From: Pseudocoprococcus catus
GTDB taxonomy: Bacteria; Bacillota; Clostridia; Lachnospirales; Lachnospiraceae
Length of the DNA: 14,504 nt
NCBI RefSeq assembly: GCF_902381825.1
Contig: NZ_LR698973.1
Location: forward strand, 486,008-500,511
Reading direction: 5' to 3'
Shown one piece after another: positions 1-7,540 of this stretch. Both the position numbers and the translations under genes were made by a program. The notes under the pieces are model-generated. The model searched no databases. It had not been told where the DNA came from and worked only from the letters and a program-made list of their open reading frames with translations. The stretch's first letter is position 1, and each line of letters starts with the position of its first letter.

Positions 1-6
1 ATTTTC

Positions 7-1140
7 TTATCCTAAATTATTCCAGTTATTCACGCATACTCGCCAAGGTTCAAGGTCATCAGGACTATAGTAATACCCGCATTTGGCTTCTTTGAAATCT
101 TTCATCCACTCAGCCAGGTCTATTTTACCAGTTTTTACACGTTTAGCGTAATCAATAGGCTCAACCATGGCTGTAAATGGTTCAAACTCTTTATCAGCAT
201 TTTGGTCCATGAATCCCTGTTCCTGAGTTTGAGCCCAGAGAACTGGGAGTGGCATACCGGCTTTTGTAGCAGCATAGCTCCATGTACTGTTTCTAAAGTT
301 GATTTCACCAAAATAATAGGTGCCATCCTGATCGATAAGAAATTCTACTTCAAAAACACCTTCAAATCCAATTTCTGCAAACATACCTTTCAAAGCATTT
401 TTGATATAATCATTGGTCATATTTTTGACTGTCATATATGGGCTGTAATAATCAGGCAGAAGATAGTTATATGTATTAACAATAGCAATAAGAACGTCAT
501 TACCTTTGTTGGCAGAGAAACCTTCCATGCAGTATTCATTTTGTTTTTCAATGTATTTTTGTACAAGTACTGTAGGTGCCTCTATGGATTTGTAGGCTTC
601 CTCAAGTTCTTTTTCGGAATGGCAGATATGAACATCTGATTTCCAACCGCCTACATTAGGGGAAATAGATTTTGTGATGACAGGGTATTCAAGCCCTTCA
701 GGAATTTCTCCACGCTTGCAAACTCTATTTTCCAGTACATTGAGGCCATGTTTTTTCGCCAACTCAAGAATATTATGTTTGTCCATAAATTCATTGATAC
801 GTCCTTGTTTTCCAGCATTGAAGAAGGTAAATTTATCTTTTAATTCATCATAGTGCAGATCCAGAAAACCAACGCCTTTATCATCTGAGCTGAAAAGAAA
901 TGGCTTTTTACCTGTTTCTGCAGCGACGCTGCCGTATTCTTTCATAAGGATATCATAACCTTCTTCAACAGTGTCAACATAATGACATTTAGATATGTAT
1001 TTGCTGACAGAAGCAATTTTGGCCCGGCCTTTAATAGCAATGTAAACAGGCTTCACACCAGCTTCACCGAGACTTCGGATCTGGCCGAGCGGGTTATAAT
1101 GTTCGATGGCCATAACAATACATAAATGATCTTTCCACAT
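7..1140 (-). CDS. ATP-grasp domain ligase (carboxylate-amine ligase-like)
   Basis: A 377-residue soluble protein of the ATP-grasp superfamily, which joins a carboxylate to an amine or thiol through an acyl-phosphate. Seen: an N-terminal pre-ATP-grasp Rossmann-like part (about 1-115), the ATP-binding lysine region YPVITKS (K157 in that motif), the adenine-side strand VLVQKYIE (191-198), and metal ligands in FEVEFLID (263-270) and GEINFRNS (278-285), a good E-x-N match. The ATG at 1138-1140 is preceded by AAGGAG. It is the last gene of a three-gene minus-strand operon, 15 bases after the transporter gene. The overall form recalls D-aspartate ligase-like and peptide-ligase ATP-grasp enzymes, but the substrate cannot be read from sequence. 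An amino acid or sugar-acid conjugate is a guess from the transporter and the PglD-like neighbour. Family certain, substrate unknown. Confidence 0.9.
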   Translation of the reverse strand: MWKDHLCIVMAIEHYNPLGQIRSLGEAGVKPVYIAIKGRAKIASVSKYISKCHYVDTVEEGYDILMKEYGSVAAETGKKPFLFSSDDKGVGFLDLHYDELKDKFTFFNAGKQGRINEFMDKHNILELAKKHGLNVLENRVCKRGEIPEGLEYPVITKSISPNVGGWKSDVHICHSEKELEEAYKSIEAPTVLVQKYIEKQNEYCMEGFSANKGNDVLIAIVNTYNYLLPDYYSPYMTVKNMTNDYIKNALKGMFAEIGFEGVFEVEFLIDQDGTYYFGEINFRNSTWSYAATKAGMPLPVLWAQTQEQGFMDQNADKEFEPFTAMVEPIDYAKRVKTGKIDLAEWMKDFKEAKCGYYYSPDDLEPWRVCVNNWNNLG

Positions 1141-1155
1141 AATTGATTTCTCCTT

Positions 1156-2274
1156 TTAGTTTGCTTTTTTACTCATTTTTGTTTTAATATCATAAATAAT
1201 CATAAAGAACACCAGAATAAATCCAAGATATCCGTTTAATCCGTAAAGAACATTGATAAGTCCTTTGTAAGGAACAAAGCAGGCAATGATACATCCAAGA
1301 ATACCGCCGATAATTGTAATGATTTTATATTTAGAAGTTCCTTCTTTTGAAATTTTTCTAATACCCGTCCACAGCAGAGGAACGGCGGAAGTGTAAATTC
1401 CGGCACAAATGATAATGGCAAATAACTGTGCTAAAACAGGTGAAACCTGACCGGCTAAGACAAGTGCAGGAATATCTGCAGCAGCAGTAGTATCGATGTG
1501 CCCAATAAGTGCTAAGCAACAGATGGAAGCTGCACCGAAAATGAATATTGTAGATAACAGCATACCGAGATTAACATTTTTAAGCTTATTTTTGGCGCCT
1601 ATTTCTGCAAGGAATGCAGCAAACCATAAAATAACAAATCCCCCATAAGAAGCACCGGAAGCAAATGGGTTGCCGTTGCCAACCTGTTGCATGACATCTG
1701 AATAAGTTCCGGCATCTACAGCAGCAAGATTTTGTGCATAATTAGGAGCACCACTGATTGCAGTAACGATAGATACAAGAAGAATCATAATGATGATAAC
1801 TGGTCCAATTTTGCTCAATGCATTCAGAATGCCATCCAGGCCAAATACAACTGTACAGATAACGGCGATAGTTAAGATGACGGCACCGATTCCGACGGGA
1901 AGTCCCCACTGTTGAGTCATCGTTGAGCTGGCACCACCGCACATAACAACAAAACTCATATAACAGAAAATGGCAGAAAAATAATCAAAAAATACAGAGG
2001 CAATCTTGCCAAATTTTTTGCCAAATACACCACAGTAAGTGCCAAAAATATCACCGCCGCGGGATAAATTTAAACGGTTTCCATTGGTTGCAAAAGAAAG
2101 ATTAGTATAAACATAAATAACAGCAACGACAAAAATAACAATTGGAAATAGTGAACCGTAAGAGGCTTCATATTGAACAACTTCCTGCATAGTAGCAAAT
2201 CCGGCGCCAATATAAAATGAAATGCAGGCACCGCAAAGGGTTAAAATGGATAGTAAATTAGATTTAGAATTCAT
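1156..2274 (-). CDS. YkvI-family membrane transporter (LeuT-fold/APC-like)
   Basis: A 372-residue integral membrane protein with about ten hydrophobic segments along its whole length. The first segment carries the GAGFATMQE signature (about residues 23-31), matching the glycine-rich broken TM1 of the YkvI family and of LeuT-fold amino-acid transporters. It ends in a short basic tail. YkvI proteins are uncharacterised; transport of an amino acid or related organic solute is inferred from the fold. Its ATG overlaps the stop of the upstream fusion gene by one base (TAATG), so translation is probably coupled, and the ATP-grasp gene follows closely. The arrangement suggests import of a substrate for the ligase or export of its product. 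No frameshift or missing segment is apparent. Confidence 0.9.
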   Translation of the reverse strand: MNSKSNLLSILTLCGACISFYIGAGFATMQEVVQYEASYGSLFPIVIFVVAVIYVYTNLSFATNGNRLNLSRGGDIFGTYCGVFGKKFGKIASVFFDYFSAIFCYMSFVVMCGGASSTMTQQWGLPVGIGAVILTIAVICTVVFGLDGILNALSKIGPVIIIMILLVSIVTAISGAPNYAQNLAAVDAGTYSDVMQQVGNGNPFASGASYGGFVILWFAAFLAEIGAKNKLKNVNLGMLLSTIFIFGAASICCLALIGHIDTTAAADIPALVLAGQVSPVLAQLFAIIICAGIYTSAVPLLWTGIRKISKEGTSKYKIITIIGGILGCIIACFVPYKGLINVLYGLNGYLGFILVFFMIIYDIKTKMSKKAN

Positions 2275-2945
2275 TATTGTGGGTCTCCTTGAATTGTATG
2301 ATGTTGTTGATTAATAGCATATTCCTCTTTATAATGAATTGTTTTGTCAAAATCAAAATATCCCCAATTTGGAATAATCGTTTTTCTGGGAACAGTTGAA
2401 CCACTGGTAATAATACAACCATTGCCGATTTTTACTCTGGAGCCAATAGTTGCATGGGCGCATATAACCGTTCCAACACCAATAGAAACACCTTCAGATA
2501 TAAATGCCGAAGGATGAATTAAAGTAGGCGTAACAAATCCTAAAAGGCTTAATTTGTGAGTCCAGTTTTTTCTCGTATCTTCATCACCGACAGCAACAAT
2601 AGCGACAGGATACTCATTTAAAAGATTTTTTGCATCATCCCATTTACCAATGACATTATCCTTTGCAGGATCATCATCAAGGAAATTAATTTTAGAAAAA
2701 ACACGCAGACTTTTGGCAATCCCAAGCACATCCAGCCCATGGCTTCCTGCACCAAGAATAAGCAAATTCAACTCTTTCGGTTTAGACATTCGTTGGAGCT
2801 GGTACTCTCTCTTCTCCTGTGCTTCTTCATAAGTCTTCCCGTAGCAGTATCCATAATTAATCTTTCCGGATGCCGCACGACCTTTAATATATCTGGCTTC
2901 ATATCTGCCGTCGGAACGTAAGCGGATATTATCACCTGTCCTCAA
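2274..2945 (-). CDS. Integrase arm-type DNA-binding domain fused to PglD/NeuD-like domain
   Basis: First gene of the minus operon. I choose the TTG at 2945-2943 (223 residues) because GAGGTGAT, a perfect anti-SD match, lies at 2957-2950. The GTG at 2954, giving three more residues, sits inside that site. Residues about 1-48 (MRTGDNIRLRSDGRYEARYI, then YGKTYEEAQEKR) match the arm-type/AP2-like N-terminal domain of tyrosine recombinases, but no recombinase catalytic domain follows. Residues about 55-140 form a PglD_N Rossmann-like domain (LLILGAGSHGLDVLG) that binds UDP-sugar in relatives. A left-handed beta-helix begins at LIHPSAFIS but is short: the usual NTGAxVDHD segment with the catalytic His is replaced by ITSGSTVPRKTIIPN and the chain soon ends. 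A plain O- or N-acetyltransferase role is therefore doubtful. A ligand-sensing DNA-binding regulator is an alternative, by inference. Confidence 0.85.
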   Translation of the reverse strand: MRTGDNIRLRSDGRYEARYIKGRAASGKINYGYCYGKTYEEAQEKREYQLQRMSKPKELNLLILGAGSHGLDVLGIAKSLRVFSKINFLDDDPAKDNVIGKWDDAKNLLNEYPVAIVAVGDEDTRKNWTHKLSLLGFVTPTLIHPSAFISEGVSIGVGTVICAHATIGSRVKIGNGCIITSGSTVPRKTIIPNWGYFDFDKTIHYKEEYAINQQHHTIQGDPQ

Positions 2946-2976
2946 TAAAATCACCTCATACTCTTAAAATTATTAG

Positions 2977-2994
2977 TGGTCATTAAATGGTCAT
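2977..2994. repeat. TGGTCAT direct repeat, 11-bp period
   Basis: TGGTCAT occurs at 2977-2983 and 2988-2994, start to start 11 bp (about one helical turn), in the 5' leader of the minus operon. Short phased direct repeats are the type of site that integrase arm-binding domains recognise. Two more copies lie upstream of the promoter. Confidence 0.55.
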
Positions 2995-3015
2995 AAGTTC
3001 ATTCTGTGAACTTAT
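2993..3015. promoter_or_regulatory. Perfect inverted repeat over the transcription start (operator candidate)
   Basis: ATAAGTTCA and TGAACTTAT form 9-bp perfect arms around a 5-base centre. The element overlaps the end of the -10 box and the predicted start site of the minus operon, a classic repressor position. A related half-site (ATAAGTTTA) occurs at 3046-3054, just upstream of the -35 box. The binding protein is unknown. Confidence 0.55.
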
Positions 3016-3042
3016 TGTATAAAAAGATGTAAACAAAGTCAA
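3014..3042 (-). promoter_or_regulatory. SigA-type promoter of the minus-strand operon
   Basis: On the minus strand, TTGACT (3042-3037) and TACAAT (3019-3014) are separated by exactly 17 bases. Transcription would start near 3007, giving a leader of about 60 bases before the TTG start. This is the best promoter match in the window. Confidence 0.8.
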
Positions 3043-3067
3043 TGAATAAGTTTATTTAGAAAACAAT

Positions 3068-3091
3068 ATGACCATTTAAGAAGATGGTCAT
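3068..3091. repeat. ATGACCAT/ATGGTCAT inverted pair upstream of the promoter
   Basis: Eight-bp arms at 3068-3075 and 3084-3091 with an 8-base centre, built from the same TGGTCAT word as the leader repeats. They lie between the minus-operon promoter and the plus-strand cassette, so they could serve either direction. Confidence 0.5.
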
Positions 3092-3151
3092 AAAATAAGG
3101 AAGAGTGAGATTAATATTTTACGGAATGGAATATCTATGGGGAAGAAAGTG

Positions 3152-3160
3152 TGATATAAT
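3152..3160 (+). promoter_or_regulatory. Extended -10 promoter for the two-gene cassette
   Basis: TGATATAAT is a consensus TATAAT with a TGn extension. No good -35 box is found 16-18 bases upstream. The start would fall near 3167, shortly before the GAAGGAGG ribosome site (3173-3180) of the gene starting at 3188. Confidence 0.5.
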
Positions 3161-3187
3161 GAAGAAAAAGTTGAAGGAGGCAGGAAT

Positions 3188-4423
3188 GTGATTTCTATTC
3201 CACATACGTTTATAAAAGAAGATGAGAGCTATATTACGATTCCGGCTCTGAGGAGATTCGCAAAAGAAAAAAATAATAAAGAGTTGAAAACAACTGTAGA
3301 TCGTCCGCAGTTATTACAGGATATTCAAAATTATGCAAACCAATCGCCTGAAAAAGAAGAAGAAATATTGAACTGGTTAGATCATACTCTTGCTGAAGGA
3401 ATCAAAGATGTCCAAATAAAACTTATAGATGATGTGGTGGTTACATTACCTTTGTTATTTGATAACGATTATGTAAAAAATATTTTGGAGCCTTTGATTG
3501 CGGATACAACTAATAGACATTTGAATAAAGGATATTCAGAAGATTTACAATTGTTTCGGTATGAAATTATAAATGAAAATGATACGGGCAGAAAAATTAG
3601 ATTATATATGGGAAGATTATTATGTACATTTGATAGAAGAAAAAGTGGTGAGGCAGAGAAGATACCATATCCAATTATTGTCGATTTATATTGCGATAGG
3701 GGGATAATTGTAGCTCGTACAAAGTCAAAGGCAAATTTATATAAATATACAGATCAATTTGATTTAGAGCATGCCAAAACGACGAAATCTGATAAAGAAG
3801 CAGCGCTAGCTATTAAGTGGGTAGCTGAAAAGTTGGTAGTGAGTATAAGAAAAGGATTTCAAGCAGAAGGTATATTTAAAACGTATCTTTACAATATGTT
3901 AGAGAAATATACACAAACGCCTAAAGAAATAGTGGAGCTAATTGCTCAGAAGGAAGCAGAAATAAATAATATAGTGGAAAACATAATGAATCGGATATGC
4001 ATTTTGAAACCGGGTTACAGGAATGATGTAGAATCAAATGTTTTAAATATGGTTGAAAAGTATTTTTCTATTAATTATCCGGATAAACAAATCTTTACTA
4101 AAGATAGGGAAGCATATCCTTTGAAATTGAATGCAACAGATGAAGAAGATTCAAAAGTAGAACAGACGGCGGCATATGAAGATCCATTGCAATCAAAAGC
4201 CATCTTTTTTGATAATAAGAAGATGTTACAGAAGAGTAAGACATGTGATGGTGTTACATTTATGTTTGACAGATTGAATCCCAAATATTGCGATAGGCAA
4301 TTTAAAGTAAAGATTATAGTGAATAGGGAGTATTGTATGCTCAAATTTACGGAGTATACCATGGAGGAGGATATAATTCATGTATTGTTCTCACTTATTA
4401 GCTCTGAAGGAATTGTTGAATGA
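3188..4423 (+). CDS. Unrecognised 411-residue protein, partner of downstream nuclease
   Basis: I do not recognise the family. The GTG start is fixed by GAAGGAGG ending 7 bases upstream; the ATG two bases earlier is followed at once by a stop. The protein is soluble, with no signal peptide or membrane segment. The N-terminal 90 residues are charged and probably helical. A beta-rich middle (about 115-200) includes LYMGRLLCTFDRR and PIIVDLYCDRGIIVARTKS. A helical stretch follows (about 210-290, with EIVELIAQKEAEINNIVENI looking coiled-coil-like), then a C-terminal mixed region. No ATPase, nuclease or methylase motif is visible. The 3' end overlaps the start of the nuclease gene by 44 bases, so the two are almost certainly co-transcribed and functionally paired. 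Codons are AT-rich compared with the genes after 5584, suggesting horizontal gain. A sensor or regulatory role is inferred only from the partner. Confidence 0.85.
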   Translation: MISIPHTFIKEDESYITIPALRRFAKEKNNKELKTTVDRPQLLQDIQNYANQSPEKEEEILNWLDHTLAEGIKDVQIKLIDDVVVTLPLLFDNDYVKNILEPLIADTTNRHLNKGYSEDLQLFRYEIINENDTGRKIRLYMGRLLCTFDRRKSGEAEKIPYPIIVDLYCDRGIIVARTKSKANLYKYTDQFDLEHAKTTKSDKEAALAIKWVAEKLVVSIRKGFQAEGIFKTYLYNMLEKYTQTPKEIVELIAQKEAEINNIVENIMNRICILKPGYRNDVESNVLNMVEKYFSINYPDKQIFTKDREAYPLKLNATDEEDSKVEQTAAYEDPLQSKAIFFDNKKMLQKSKTCDGVTFMFDRLNPKYCDRQFKVKIIVNREYCMLKFTEYTMEEDIIHVLFSLISSEGIVE

Positions 4424-5420
4424 TGAAAAAATCCATGAGCTAGAAAATTATTTTAGTGGTTTGATTGGTGGTGCGACGCACAATATAACGGTGGCTAAAT
4501 TATCTAAGGCGATAAACATTTCTCCACAAGTAGCAAGCAAAGTATTAACTAAATGTAAAGCGGTAGGAATAGTAAATGCTGTTTTTGTAATTAGATGCCC
4601 GGAGTGTGGTATGTTCATAAAAAAGGTAAATTCTATTTCAGATATTCCATTAGAATCATTTGAGTGTTATGGATGTAATGCGGAGATAGAAATCGGACCG
4701 AGTGACGTTGAGGTGATATATTCATTAAGTGGTGATTGTGTTTTTATAGAGGGACAGCAGGAAGAAATTGATTTATTGGCCAAGGCTGTTGTCCCTGAAA
4801 ATTCATTGGAAAGTATTTTTAGGGCTGATAGTATTAATGAATATTTTTTTCATCCTACTGAAGAAGAATATTGTGAATTGAACCGTATGTATGTTGCAAT
4901 TAAGGAAGAAAAAGGGACAAAAAAAGAAAAAGGTGATACTTTGGAAGATTTAACAAAATACCTTTTCGGATTATGTTCAATTTTTAGGACGGCAGGAATT
5001 AAGACATCAACAAATCAGATTGATTGCTGTGTAATTAATAAAAAGTATTTAGACTATGGTATATTCGGTACATTAGGAGCAAGATTTTTTATTGAATGTA
5101 AGAATGAAAAGCATACACCGAGTGGGAGTTATATGTCAAAATTGGAGAGTATTATTTCCACTATAAATGCGGGTGGAAAGGCAGTCTGTATTAAATTTGG
5201 TATAATAATTTCAAAAGAAGAAGGACCGTCTACTTTCAAAGAATTAGCTGTTAAGTATTATTTATCCAGTGGAATAGTGATAATTTCTATATGTGGTAAA
5301 GAATTAAAAGAAATGTTTGACAATAAAGGAAATTTGCTAGATCTTATTGAAAGGAAGGCAACGGAAGTAATGCTGGATGCTACAACGGATTTAAAGAAAG
5401 CTGGATTGTATGATTCATAA
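4380..5420 (+). CDS. wHTH-zinc ribbon-PD-(D/E)XK endonuclease
   Basis: A 346-residue protein with three readable parts. Residues about 25-70 form a winged helix-turn-helix (TVAKLSKAINISPQVASKVL). A zinc ribbon follows with CPEC at 73-76 and CYGC at 96-99. Residues about 180-300 form a PD-(D/E)XK nuclease core: the helix KGDTLEDL (E189), the metal aspartate in NQID (D215), and IECK (E239, K241) on the next strand. All catalytic positions appear intact. The domain resembles Mrr-like and related restriction nucleases that cut DNA. The ATG is preceded by GGAGGAGG with 9 bases between, and it begins inside the upstream gene, indicating coupling. No methyltransferase is nearby, so this is not a classical restriction-modification pair. 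A defence role is inferred from architecture and island context. An alternative is a mobile-element maintenance nuclease. Confidence 0.88.
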   Translation: MYCSHLLALKELLNDEKIHELENYFSGLIGGATHNITVAKLSKAINISPQVASKVLTKCKAVGIVNAVFVIRCPECGMFIKKVNSISDIPLESFECYGCNAEIEIGPSDVEVIYSLSGDCVFIEGQQEEIDLLAKAVVPENSLESIFRADSINEYFFHPTEEEYCELNRMYVAIKEEKGTKKEKGDTLEDLTKYLFGLCSIFRTAGIKTSTNQIDCCVINKKYLDYGIFGTLGARFFIECKNEKHTPSGSYMSKLESIISTINAGGKAVCIKFGIIISKEEGPSTFKELAVKYYLSSGIVIISICGKELKEMFDNKGNLLDLIERKATEVMLDATTDLKKAGLYDS

Positions 5421-5460
5421 AATTGGAGTATATGATTAATACATATTATTTCAAAATTAG

Positions 5461-5559
5461 GATTGTTATATCCCCGATGAAAAAAAGAGATTTATAGAAG
5501 AAATTTCTTTGGAATTATCAGAAGAATCTAAATATGCATTAGAAATATGGAAGCGATAG
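5461..5559 (+). pseudogene. Short coding-like remnant downstream of the nuclease cassette
   Basis: An open stretch of 32 codons directly after a TAG, reading DCYIPDEKKRFIEEISLELS and ending in EIWKR. It has no start codon and no ribosome site, and it precedes the glmS junction. It looks like the 3' end of a lost gene, but could be chance. I recognise no family. Confidence 0.25.
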
Positions 5560-5583
5560 AGTTTGTGTAAACATTTTAAGTGA

Positions 5584-6783
5584 TGGGCCACCCACGGCGA
5601 GCCATCTGAGAATAATGCTCATCCTCATGTCAGCGGTGATGGCAATGTGACGGCTGTGCACAACGGTATTATCGAAAATTATCAGGAATTAAAGGAAAAA
5701 CTCATCCGAAAGGGTTATGATTTTTATTCTGACGCAGATACAGAAGTGGCAGTCAAGCTCATAGATTATTATAAGAAATATGAGGACACACCGGTGGATG
5801 CCATTGCCCATTCCATGGTGCGCATCAGAGGTTCTTATGCTTTGGCAGTGATGTTTAAAGAGTATCTGGGAGAAATTTATGTGGCCCGCAAAGACAGCCC
5901 GATGATTCTTGGTGTTCAGGCGGCGAGTCTTATATCGCTTCCGATGTGCCGGCAATTTTAAAATACACACGTAACGTGTATTATATCGGCAACATGGAAC
6001 TGGTCCGTGTCCGCGGCGGAGAGATTACATTTTATAATCTTGACGGCGAAGAAATCGAAAAAGGCTTAAAGACCATTGAGTGGGATGCAGAATCCGCAGA
6101 AAAAGCCGGTTTTGAGCATTTTATGATGAAGGAAATCCATGAACAGCCAAAGGCTGTTGTAGATACATTAAACTCTGTTCTGTCAGATGGTCAGATTGAC
6201 CTTTCAACAGTTGGCTTGACAGATGAGGACATTCAGAAAATCAGTAGGATTCATATTGTGGCCTGCGGCTCCGCTTATCATGTGGGCGTGACAGCACAGT
6301 ATGTGCTGGAAGATTTAGTCCGTATTCCGGTTCGTGTGGAAGTGGCATCCGAATTCCGTTACCGCAATCCGATTCTGGAATCGAACAGCCTGGTCATTGT
6401 CATCAGCCAGTCCGGTGAGACAGCAGATACACTGGCAGCCCCTGAGATTTCCGTGGCCACAACAAAAGCCTACAGCTGCCAGCTGGCGGCATCCTATGTA
6501 CTGGCCGTACAGTTTGCCAAGGTTCGCGGCAACATCAGTGAAGAACAGTACAGCGATTATATCAAAGAACTGTAGACCATTCCTGAAAAAATCGCTAAAA
6601 TCATCGAGGACAAAGAACGTCTTCAGTGGTTTTACTCCAAGAAGATTAACGCCAAAGACGTCTTTTTCATCGGCCGAGGCATCGATTACGCCATCTGTAT
6701 GGAAGGCAGCTTGGAAATGAAAGAAATCAGCTATATCCATTCAGAAGCCTATGCGGCCGGCGAACGCAAACACGATACCATTA
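5584..6783 (+). pseudogene. glmS: Internal fragment of glutamine-fructose-6-phosphate aminotransferase, broken
   Basis: GlmS makes glucosamine-6-phosphate from fructose-6-phosphate and glutamine. Homology starts abruptly at the TGG codon of WATHGEPSENNAHPHV (5584), so about the first 70 residues, including the Cys1 nucleophile, are gone. A single-base loss near 5919-5921 shifts frame between SPMILGVQ and the following GGESYIASDVPAIL, which is read in another frame. In the first SIS domain, SGETADTLAA runs directly into PEISVATTKAYS at 6440/6441, an in-frame loss of roughly 33 codons. A TAG (6573-6575) interrupts IKEL*TIPEKI. Homology ends around [13 protein letters not shown] (6783), so about 120 C-terminal residues of the second SIS domain are lost. 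GC is higher than in the neighbouring cassette. It cannot make active enzyme; an intact copy must exist elsewhere. Confidence 0.95.
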
Positions 6784-6884
6784 TAGAGAATTACTATAGT
6801 GAGCATGATATTGTCTATGATAGAATGGCAGATATGAGGAAGATTGGGATGAAGAAGACTGGTAGGATGAATAACATTTTTTGA
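6784..6884 (+). other. Unidentified coding tail joined to the glmS fragment
   Basis: After the glmS homology stops, the same frame stays open for 33 codons ([19 protein letters not shown] near its end) to a TGA. The lysine/arginine/methionine-rich text is unlike GlmS and is probably the 3' end of another gene joined by deletion. It is followed closely by a ribosome site and the next broken ORF. Family not recognised. Confidence 0.3.
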
Positions 6885-6906
6885 ATGACGAGAGGAGGAG
6901 TACGAT

Positions 6907-7227
6907 TTGCATCATCGATTAGATATTCAACCAGTACCAGAAAAAGTTATTTATATCAATGAATTGAATTTTTTGTCTCCAGATTTATAGGGAACAGATG
7001 ATGCGTACAAAAGGGCGTTGACGGGAAAGAAGCAATTCGAAGGAGGAATCCTGCCAGAGGATAATGTTCGTATATATGTACCAATGGATTTGAATGAGGA
7101 TTATATCATGTATCGCTTACATATTCTTGAGACAGCATTGTGAGATCCGGATGAGTCAAATGAGTCGTGGTATTTGTCAGGTGTGCAGCAATTGATGGAT
7201 CAGTTGGAAGTTTATGCCAGATGGTAA
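6907..7227 (+). pseudogene. Unrecognised small protein gene with two in-frame stops
   Basis: A 107-codon frame begins at TTG 6907 behind AGGAGG. It reads as plausible protein (LDIQPVPEKVIYINELNFLS, then NVRIYVPMDLNEDYIMYRLH, then WYLSGVQQLMDQLEVYARW). It is interrupted by TAG at 6988-6990 and TGA at 7141-7143, both in frame, with protein-like text continuing after each. I infer a decayed gene of about 106 residues. Its family is not recognised. Confidence 0.6.
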
Positions 7228-7284
7228 AATCAAAGTACAATAGGTGTGGTTTATCATGCCGTCCAAGAAAGGAGTCTGAAAAGC

Positions 7285-7370
7285 ATGGGAAGATTTATGA
7301 ACCCAGACAGCAGTGTGTTTCAGGTTGCTCTTAATTCCAGAATCTATGTGGAGAAGGACTGACCTTTACA
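7285..7370 (+). pseudogene. N-terminal fragment of an AAA-ATPase_like/PD-(D/E)XK family protein
   Basis: The ATG at 7285 has AAAGGAG upstream. It encodes MGRFMNPDSSVFQVALNSRI-YVEK, the hallmark N-terminus of the AAA-ATPase_like family common in gut Clostridia (typical form MGRFLNPDNSAFQVALNSEI-YVDKT). An extra G at about 7356 shifts frame, so KTDL becomes K-D-stop at 7360-7362. The homology then ends at the terminator starting at 7371. More than 95% of the gene is missing. Confidence 0.7.
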
Positions 7371-7424
7371 CCCACTTGCGAACTGTGCAAATGTTCCATG
7401 GTTCGTAGGTGGGCTTCTTTTTTC
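7371..7424 (+). terminator. Intrinsic terminator
   Basis: CCCACTTGCGAAC (7371-7383) pairs with GTTCGTAGGTGGG (7401-7413) over 13 base pairs, two of them G-T wobbles, with a 17-base loop. The stem is followed by CTTCTTTTTTC on the plus strand. It closes the region of gene remnants and insulates the ATPase gene downstream. Confidence 0.85.
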
Positions 7425-7540
7425 TCTTATTTCCGACTCCTATTGCGATGTCGGAGATGTGTGCTTCAAATTCAATGCGTTTCTGAAAATGGAAAATATT
7501 AAGCTAAATAAAATAAAAGTTTCCGAAATGAGAAAATAAT

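Noticed and set aside
202..639. Plus-strand frame of 145 codons.
   Set aside because: It lies antisense inside the ATP-grasp gene, has no ribosome site, and its Phe/Ile/Cys-rich text is typical of antisense shadow.
2945..2954. GTG at 2954 as the start of the fusion gene.
   Set aside because: The GTG is part of the GAGGTGAT ribosome site; the TTG nine bases later has correct spacing and gives the family-like N-terminus.
2977..3091. TGGTCAT copies as a CRISPR-like or attachment-site array.
   Set aside because: The repeats are only 7-8 bases, spacing and orientation vary, and no integrase catalytic domain is present. They fit an operator cluster better.
4075..4362. Minus-strand 95-codon frame inside the 411-residue gene.
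   Set aside because: Antisense shadow with no ribosome site or family resemblance; the plus-strand gene explains the region.
6315..6740. Overlapping long frames on both strands within the glmS fragment.
   Set aside because: The same bases clearly encode GlmS residues in another frame. These are shadows made visible by the higher GC.
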